DNA from: DATJBC01 sp035515515
GTDB taxonomy: Bacteria > Actinomycetota > Acidimicrobiia > Acidimicrobiales > UBA8190
Reading direction: 5' to 3'
DNA length: 29,305 bases
NCBI GenBank assembly: GCA_035515515.1
Contig: DATJBC010000002.1
Span: 1-29,305, forward strand
Shown in pieces: positions 22,308-27,814 of the stretch. Each line of letters opens with the position of its first letter. Within the stretch, counting starts at the first letter, position 1. The position numbers and the translations under genes are program-made. The notes beneath the pieces were generated by a model, which had not been told where the DNA came from, did no database searches, and saw nothing but the letters and a program-made list of their open reading frames with translations.

Positions 22308-23576
22308 TCAGACGAGGAGGCGGAACATGGGGCTGTCGGGGGGCAGGCGCTCGACGCCCAACCCCGAGGCCTCGATGCGCTCCAGGAGCGGCGCCAGATT
22401 GTCCCGCTCGGCCAGCTCGATGCCGACCAGGGCCGGGCCGAACTCGCGGTCGTTCTTCTTCATGTACTCGAACAGCACGATGTCGTCGCTGGGGCCGAGG
22501 CACTCGTCGAGGAAGCCCCGCAGGGCGCCGGGCCGCTGGGGGAAGTCGACGATGAAGTAGTGCTTGAGCCCCTGGTGCACCAGGCTGCGCTCGATGATCT
22601 CGTCGTAGCGGGTCACGTCGTTGTTCCCGCCGCTCAGCACGCACACCACGGTGCGCCCCGCCAGCGCCCCGGCGAGCCGGGGGAGGGCGCCCGTCACCAA
22701 CGCCGCCGAGGCGAGCGCCCCCGCGGGCTCGGCGACGATGCCGTCCACCTGGTAGAGGTCGAGCTGCTCGGTGCACACGGCGCCCTCGGGGACCAGGCCC
22801 ACGGCGGACACCAGGTCGCGCACGATGGCGAAGGTCAGCGCGCCGGGGGTGCGCACGGCGGCGCCGTCGACGAAGCCGTCCTCGATCTCCGCGCTGCGCA
22901 GCTCGCCCGCCTCGAGCGACCGCACCATGGCGGGCGCCCCGGCGGGCTGCGCACCCAGCACCTCGGTGGGCGCCCCCAGCCCGTCGAGAGCCACGGCGAT
23001 CCCCGACACGAGCCCGCCCCCGCCTACGGGGACCACCATGACGTCGGGTGGCGCGCCCAGCTGGTCGACGACCTCGAGGGCGATGGTGCCCTGGCCGGCG
23101 ATGGTGGCGGGATGGTCGAAGGTGGGCACCACCGTCGCCCCCGTGGCGGCGGCGTGCTCGGCGGCCGCCGCGTTGGCGTCGTCGAAGGTGTCGCCCGCGA
23201 AGCGCAGGTCCACGAGCTCGCCGGCCAGCGCCCGGATGCGGGCCACCTTCTGGCGCGGCGTGCGCCGGGGCAGGAACACCGCGCCCCGCACGCCGAGGTG
23301 CCGGCAGCTCCAGGCCACGCCCTGGGCGTGGTTGCCGGCGCTGGCGCACACCACCCCGGCCTCGAGGGCCTCGGGGGCCATCCCGGCGATGAAGTTGTAG
23401 GCGCCCCTGATCTTGTAGGAGCGCACCACCTGGAGGTCCTCGCGCTTGAGGTGCACCTCGGCGCCCGCCGCGGCCGACAGGCGCTCGTTGCGCTGGAGCG
23501 GCGTGAGCACCCCCACCGGGGCCAGGCGCTGCGCGGCCCGGCGCACGTCGTCGAGGCCGAGCACGTCGCGCCACAC
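22308..23576 (-). CDS. ilvA: Threonine dehydratase, short form with ACT-like domain
   Basis: This 422-residue PLP enzyme converts threonine to 2-oxobutanoate, the first step of isoleucine synthesis. The PLP lysine K55 is in R-S-Y-K-I-R-G-A-Y-N. The serine/threonine loop is A-S-A-G-N-H-A-Q-G, the phosphate loop is V-P-V-G-G-G-G-L-V-S-G, and V-L-S-G-G-N-N-D precedes the C-terminal regulatory region. A single ACT-like domain (about 330-415) contains V-D-F-P-Q-R-P-G-A-L-R. This is the TIGR02079/Bacillus IlvA type, shorter than E. coli IlvA. GTG 23576 lies seven bases after TAGTGT, so the gene is probably leaderless. Confidence 0.94.
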   Translation of the reverse strand: MWRDVLGLDDVRRAAQRLAPVGVLTPLQRNERLSAAAGAEVHLKREDLQVVRSYKIRGAYNFIAGMAPEALEAGVVCASAGNHAQGVAWSCRHLGVRGAVFLPRRTPRQKVARIRALAGELVDLRFAGDTFDDANAAAAEHAAATGATVVPTFDHPATIAGQGTIALEVVDQLGAPPDVMVVPVGGGGLVSGIAVALDGLGAPTEVLGAQPAGAPAMVRSLEAGELRSAEIEDGFVDGAAVRTPGALTFAIVRDLVSAVGLVPEGAVCTEQLDLYQVDGIVAEPAGALASAALVTGALPRLAGALAGRTVVCVLSGGNNDVTRYDEIIERSLVHQGLKHYFIVDFPQRPGALRGFLDECLGPSDDIVLFEYMKKNDREFGPALVGIELAERDNLAPLLERIEASGLGVERLPPDSPMFRLLV

Positions 23577-23583
23577 GGCGACG

Positions 23584-23589
23584 ACACTA
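23584..23589 (-). promoter_or_regulatory. -10 element for leaderless ilvA
   Basis: TAGTGT, seven-base spacer, then GTG 23576. It is the same hexamer and spacing as for the gene at 12718. Confidence 0.55.
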
Positions 23590-23654
23590 CGGCTCGAGGG
23601 CGCGCCGCCGGCGCGACCTGCGGTGGCTGTCGGGCGCCCGGGGGCGGGGGGCCC

Positions 23655-24551
23655 TCAGGCGGGGGGCGCCAGCGACAGGTTGGCGGCCACCTGCGCCATC
23701 TCGTCGCGCGCCGCCGACAGCTCGGCGTGCCCGCACGTCACCACGACCCGGTCGACGCCCAGGGCGACGAGCTTGGCCAGGGTCTCGGGGGTGGCCTGGC
23801 GGGACTGGGTGCTGATGGTCAGCTCCAGCGCGCCGGGGTCGCGCCCGGCCGCCTCGGCCTCCCGCCGCAGCGCCGCCAGGGCGTCGACGAGGGGCTCGCC
23901 CCACAGCCCGAGCGGCTGCCAGCCGTCCCCGCGCCGCGCCGCGCGCCGGATGGAGGCCGGGCTGTGGCCGCCGACGTGGATGGGCACCCCTCCGGGGCGC
24001 CAGGGCTTGGGGTGGGTGTGCGCGTGGGAGAAGGCGAAGAACTCCCCGGCGAAGCTGGCCCCCTCGGGCTCGGTGTCGGCCCACAGGGCGCGCATGACAT
24101 CGATGCACTCGTCGGTGCGCCGCCCCCGGGTGGCGAAGTCGGTGCCGCACGCCTCGAGCTCCTCGCGCATCCACCCCACCCCGATGCAGATCCGCACCCG
24201 CCCCCGCGACAGGCGGTCCACGGTGGCCAGGCGCTTGGCCATCACCACCGGGTGGTGCGCGGGGAGCACGAGCACCCCGGTGGACAGACCCAGCGTGGTG
24301 GTGACGCCGGCCAGGAAGGCGAGGGTGTCGACGGGGTCGGGGATGGCGCAGTCGTCGGGCAGCGGCATGCGCCCCGACTCGGCGTAGGGGTAGCGGCTCG
24401 TGTAGCCGCCGATGACCAGGGGGTGCTCGACCACGACGACGGACTCGAAGCCGAGCGCCTCGACGTGGGTGGCGAAGCCCGCCATCCACTCGGGGTCGGC
24501 GCACACGCCCGCCCGCACGGGCGGCAGCGCCGCCACCTTGATCGTGCTCAC
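23655..24551 (-). CDS. LLM-class (F420-dependent type) oxidoreductase, TIGR03619-like
   Basis: The 298-residue luciferase-like TIM barrel has W-M-A-G-F-A-T-H-V-E-A-L-G-F-E-S-V-V-V-V-E-H near the start. Y-P-Y-A-E-S-G is followed by P-D-P-V-D-T-L-A-F-L-A-G-V-T-T-T-L-G-L-S-T-G-V. A later cofactor-phosphate region is G-R-V-R-I-C-I-G-V-G-W-M-R-E-E, and V-P-I-H-V-G-G-H-S-P-A-S-I-R-R-A-A-R-R-G-D-G-W lies near 190-212. Actinobacterial members mostly use F420, though FMN is possible. The start is GTG 24551 with AAGGAG seven bases upstream. This GTG overlaps the stop of the SnoaL-like gene (GTGA), so the two are coupled. The substrate is unknown. Confidence 0.88.
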   Translation of the reverse strand: MSTIKVAALPPVRAGVCADPEWMAGFATHVEALGFESVVVVEHPLVIGGYTSRYPYAESGRMPLPDDCAIPDPVDTLAFLAGVTTTLGLSTGVLVLPAHHPVVMAKRLATVDRLSRGRVRICIGVGWMREELEACGTDFATRGRRTDECIDVMRALWADTEPEGASFAGEFFAFSHAHTHPKPWRPGGVPIHVGGHSPASIRRAARRGDGWQPLGLWGEPLVDALAALRREAEAAGRDPGALELTISTQSRQATPETLAKLVALGVDRVVVTCGHAELSAARDEMAQVAANLSLAPPA

Positions 24552-25042
24552 CTGGTGCTCCTTCCCCCGGGGGGCGTCCCGCCCTCGGACAACGGACGGT
24601 CGTCGCGCCAGTCCAGACGGAGCTGGCGCGACGAGAACCGCCACACCCCGGCCTCGTAGACGTAGTCGTCCTCGTAGCGAACCGCCATCACCAACAGGCG
24701 GCGCTCGGCGCCGCGCCGGTAGACGTGGTGCGCCAGGCACACCGTCTCCCCCCGGGCGCGGCGCCCGTCGGCGTCGACGTCGAGGACCTGGCCGCCCACC
24801 ACGTGCGTGGTGCGCTCGTAGCGGGCCAGGCCCTCCTCCAGGGCGTCGACGATGGCCGCCCGTCCCTGACGGACCACGGGGGCCCCGCCGGGGCCGCGGT
24901 GGAAGTGGGCGACGAGCCGTCCCTGGGCGCCGAAGAGCGCGGCCACGGCCTCGCAGTCCCGGGCGTCGACGTGGTGGGCGTAGGCGTCGGCCAGGGCCCG
25001 GATGGCCACCCGCGCCGCGCTGTCGTGGTCGGCGTCCTCCAC
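24548..25042 (-). CDS. SnoaL/NTF2-like domain protein
   Basis: The 164-residue product with this start has a cone-shaped alpha+beta barrel pattern. It begins with helix I-R-A-L-A-D-A-Y-A-H-H-V-D-A-R-D-C-E-A-V-A-A-L-F, continues with G-R-A-A-I-V-D-A-L-E-E-G-L, and has strands T-H-V-V-G-G-Q-V-L-D-V and Y-E-D-D-Y-V-Y-E-A-G-V-W-R-F-S-S-R-Q-L. H-H in the first helix and the R/D pair fit the dehydratase, cyclase or hydrolase-like members of the superfamily. Codons upstream of GTG 25042 (AGG, AGA, AAT) look non-coding, so this start is preferred to GTG 25057 or 25144, but it is not certain. It is coupled to the LLM oxidoreductase, which suggests consecutive steps on one substrate. Confidence 0.75.
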   Translation of the reverse strand: MEDADHDSAARVAIRALADAYAHHVDARDCEAVAALFGAQGRLVAHFHRGPGGAPVVRQGRAAIVDALEEGLARYERTTHVVGGQVLDVDADGRRARGETVCLAHHVYRRGAERRLLVMAVRYEDDYVYEAGVWRFSSRQLRLDWRDDRPLSEGGTPPGGRSTR

Positions 25043-25252
25043 CGGCCCGACTCTCACCCTGTCGGGCCCCGCCGCGCCACTCGGCCCGCCCCGCGCCCGG
25101 GGCCGGTGCCTGGCCGCCACCTTCCGTGGCGCGCCATTGGGCACGGAGCGCGCGCAGAAGGACGTGGGGCCTGCCTGGGGCGGGGGTATGGCCCGTGTGC
25201 CTTCAGCGAGAAGGGGCCGGGGCCGATGTGGTCACCGGAGAGGAGGGCCACC

Positions 25253-25459
25253 ATGAGCCTGGGTGACCGGTGCGACGAGATCGTGCGGCTGATCGAGGAG
25301 GCCCTGGCCGAGGTGGCCAGCGCGGCCCCGGCCCGCGCCGGCGCCGGCGCCGTGGTCACCCCCCTCGCCCCCCGGGTGTCGGGCTCGACGTGGGCCGAGG
25401 TCCTGCGCCGGTCGGGTGCCTCGCTCCCCGAGGTCCCCGGGCGCGCCGCCGGCTTCTGA
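25253..25459 (+). CDS. Small hypothetical protein, 68 residues
   Basis: It starts at ATG 25253 with a strong GAGAGGAGG run seven bases upstream. An N-terminal amphipathic helix (D-R-C-D-E-I-V-R-L-I-E-E-A-L-A-E-V) leads to an Ala/Pro linker and a second helix T-W-A-E-V-L-R-R-S-G-A-S-L. No family is recognised and it has no membrane segment. It lies 94 bp upstream of the response-regulator gene on the same strand. Its GC3 is like that of neighbouring genes. A regulatory or adaptor role is only a guess. Confidence 0.6.
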   Translation: MSLGDRCDEIVRLIEEALAEVASAAPARAGAGAVVTPLAPRVSGSTWAEVLRRSGASLPEVPGRAAGF

Positions 25460-25500
25460 TCTGATCGGGCCCCCGCCGCCGCCGGGCCCTCCGCGCCCGC

Positions 25501-25530
25501 CAGGAAAACGCACAGGAAACCCACAGGCTG
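25501..25530 (+). promoter_or_regulatory. Direct repeats upstream of the response regulator gene
   Basis: CAGG occurs at 25501, 25513 and 25524 (CAGGAAAA, CAGGAAAC, CAGGCTGA), with spacings of 12 and 11 bases, about one helical turn. OmpR-family regulators bind such tandem repeats. A -10-like CACGCT lies just downstream (25537-25542), so this is a plausible autoregulatory operator. Confidence 0.5.
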
Positions 25531-25553
25531 AGGGTCCACGCTGGTCTCGTCCT

Positions 25554-26258
25554 ATGGGGGAGCCCGCCCGCATCCTGGTCGTCGACGACGAGCCCAGCAT
25601 CACCGACCTGTTGTCCATGGCCCTCCGCTACGAGGGCATGGAGGTCGAGGTCGCCCACCTGGGCCGCGACGCCCTGAGCGCCATGGCCCGCTTCCGGCCG
25701 CACCTGGTCGTGCTCGACGTCATGCTCCCCGACCTGAGCGGGTTCGACGTCCTGGAGCGGATGGGCCGGGACCGCATCGGGGGCCGCATGCCCGTGCTGT
25801 TCCTCACCGCACGCGACACCCTCGACGACAAGCTGCGGGGCTTCACCCTGGGTGGCGACGACTACATGACCAAGCCCTTCAGCGTGGAGGAGCTCATCGT
25901 GCGGGTGCGCGCCATCCTGCGGCGCGTCCACGGCGAGGGTGACGACGGGCGCCTGGTGGTGAGCGACCTGCGCCTCGACGAGGAGAGCCACGAGGTCTAC
26001 CGGGGCTCGACCGCCGTCGACCTCACGCCGACCGAGTTCAAGCTGCTGCACTACCTCATGCTCAACAGCGGGCGCGTCGTCTCGAAGTCGCAGATCCTCG
26101 ACCGCGTGTGGAACTACGACTTCGACGGCAACGCCAACGTGGTGGAGATCTACATCAGCTACCTGCGCAAGAAGATCGACACGCTCGGCCCCCGCCTGAT
26201 CCACACCATCCGCGGCGTGGGCTACTGCCTGCGCCCCGCGCCGGAGCACGCCCCGTGA
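25554..26258 (+). CDS. OmpR-family response regulator
   Basis: The 234-residue two-component regulator has a receiver domain (about 7-120) with acidic pocket D11-D12, phospho-acceptor D55 in V-V-L-D-V-M-L-P, T85 and K107 in T-K-P-F-S. A winged-helix DNA-binding domain (about 135-230) has L-T-P-T-E-F-K-L-L and V-V-E-I-Y-I-S-Y-L-R-K-K-I-D, ending H-T-I-R-G-V-G-Y-C-L-R. The pattern is that of the TrcR/TcrX/PrrA-like actinobacterial group. ATG 25554 is chosen because it places the receiver at the usual distance from the N-terminus. The gene overlaps the kinase start by four bases (GTGA). CAGG direct repeats upstream suggest autoregulation. Confidence 0.95.
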   Translation: MGEPARILVVDDEPSITDLLSMALRYEGMEVEVAHLGRDALSAMARFRPHLVVLDVMLPDLSGFDVLERMGRDRIGGRMPVLFLTARDTLDDKLRGFTLGGDDYMTKPFSVEELIVRVRAILRRVHGEGDDGRLVVSDLRLDEESHEVYRGSTAVDLTPTEFKLLHYLMLNSGRVVSKSQILDRVWNYDFDGNANVVEIYISYLRKKIDTLGPRLIHTIRGVGYCLRPAPEHAP

Positions 26259-27814
26259 CCCTGCGGCTCCGGCTGCTGCTCGTCCTGCTCGGCATCATGG
26301 GCGTGGGCCTGGTGGCGGCGGACGTGGCCACCTACGCCTCGCTGCGGTCGTACCTGTTCTCGCAGGTCGACTCCCAGCTCCAGGACGACGCCATCCCCAT
26401 CGGCACCCAGGTGGCCGACGCCCTGAACCGACCCTTCGGGCGGGCGCGCGTCGTCCCGCCGCCGGGGCTGTGGGTCCAGGTGCGGGACCGCAGCGGCAAC
26501 GTCTACGGCGCCGAGGAGGCGTACCCGCTGGCCCCGCCGGCGCTGCCCCTCCAGCTGCCGGGGTCGGGCAGCGCCTCGTCGACGTCGGTGCTGTTCAACG
26601 CGCAGAGCGGCGGCTCGTCCCCCGTCGAGTACCGGGTCCTCGCCGAGCCGCTGGACATCGGGGGGGGCGCCTCGGGCACGGTGGTGGTCGCCATCCCCCT
26701 GAACGACCTGCACCACACCCTCGACCGCCTCGTGCTCATCGAAATGCTCGTGTCGGCGGCGGTGCTGGTGGGCCTGGGGGCGGTGGCGTGGTGGGTGGTG
26801 CGGCGCGGGCTGCGCCCCCTCGACGAGATGACGGCCACGGCCGGGGCCATCGCCGCCGGCGACCTCTCCCAGCGGGTGGAGGCCGCCGACGCCCACACCG
26901 AGGTCGGGCAGCTCGGCCAGGCGCTCAACACCATGCTGAGCGGGATCGAGGGCGCCTTCGCGGCGCGCGCCGCGTCGGAGGACCGGCTGCGGCGGTTCCT
27001 GGCCGACGCCTCGCACGAGCTGCGCACCCCCCTCACGTCGATCCGGGGCTACGCCGAGCTCTTCGACCGCGGCGCGCGCGACCGGCCCGAGGACCTGGCC
27101 ACCTCCATGCGCCACATCCGAGAGGAGGCCAACCGCATGAGCGTGCTCGTCGACGACCTGCTCCTGTTGGCCCGCCTCGACCGCCAGCGACCCCTCACCC
27201 TCGAGCCCGTGGACCTCGCCGACGTGGTGCGGCGGGCCGTGGACGCGGCCCGGGTGAGCGCGCCCGAGCGCACCGTCAGCCTGGAGGTGACCGGGGCCGG
27301 CACGGTGCTCGGGGACGCCGACCGCCTGCGCCAGGTGGCCGACAACCTCCTGGCCAACGCCGTCCAGCACACGCCGGCGGGCACGGCCATCGACGTCCGC
27401 CTGCACGGCGACGGAGCGCAGGTGCGCCTGGAGGTCACCGACCACGGCCCCGGCGTCCCGCCCGGGGAGCAGGCCAACATCTTCGAGCCCTTCCGGCGCG
27501 CCGACCCGATGCGGGCCCGGGCCACGGGGGGCGCGGGCCTGGGGCTCACCATCGTGTCGGCCATCGCCCACGCCCACCGGGGGACCGCCGGCGTGGCGTC
27601 GCCGGTGACCGACGACGCCGGCGCGCCGGGGGCGACGTTCTGGGTGCGGATCCCGGTGGCGGGCACCGCCCCGCCCGGTGACGACGGCGCGCGCGGCGCG
27701 CGGCGGGACGACGCCGCCCCGGGCGACCGCGGCGCCGACGAGCCCGGTCCGGCCGACGGCGGACCGGCCGGGGCGGGCGATCAGACCCTGGCGATGGACG
27801 CGAACCGCGTGTAG
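26255..27814 (+). CDS. Sensor histidine kinase with extended C-terminal tail
   Basis: The 519-residue membrane kinase is the partner of the upstream regulator. It has TM1 (about 6-24), an extracytoplasmic sensor region (about 25-157), TM2 (about 160-182) and HAMP (183-235, with R-R-G-L-R-P-L-D-E-M). HisKA carries phospho-acceptor H254 in A-S-H-E-L-R-T-P-L-T-S-I. HATPase has the N-box D-N-L-L-A-N-A-V-Q-H, G1 D-H-G-P-G-V, F-box F-R-R-A-D and G2 G-G-A-G-L-G-L. The catalytic fold ends near F-W-V-R-I-P-V (about 466). The last 50 residues are disordered, Gly/Ala/Asp/Pro-rich, and run antisense into the dnaB 3' end. GTG 26255 is set by the GTGA overlap. The signal is unknown. Confidence 0.93.
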   Translation: MTLRLRLLLVLLGIMGVGLVAADVATYASLRSYLFSQVDSQLQDDAIPIGTQVADALNRPFGRARVVPPPGLWVQVRDRSGNVYGAEEAYPLAPPALPLQLPGSGSASSTSVLFNAQSGGSSPVEYRVLAEPLDIGGGASGTVVVAIPLNDLHHTLDRLVLIEMLVSAAVLVGLGAVAWWVVRRGLRPLDEMTATAGAIAAGDLSQRVEAADAHTEVGQLGQALNTMLSGIEGAFAARAASEDRLRRFLADASHELRTPLTSIRGYAELFDRGARDRPEDLATSMRHIREEANRMSVLVDDLLLLARLDRQRPLTLEPVDLADVVRRAVDAARVSAPERTVSLEVTGAGTVLGDADRLRQVADNLLANAVQHTPAGTAIDVRLHGDGAQVRLEVTDHGPGVPPGEQANIFEPFRRADPMRARATGGAGLGLTIVSAIAHAHRGTAGVASPVTDDAGAPGATFWVRIPVAGTAPPGDDGARGARRDDAAPGDRGADEPGPADGGPAGAGDQTLAMDANRV

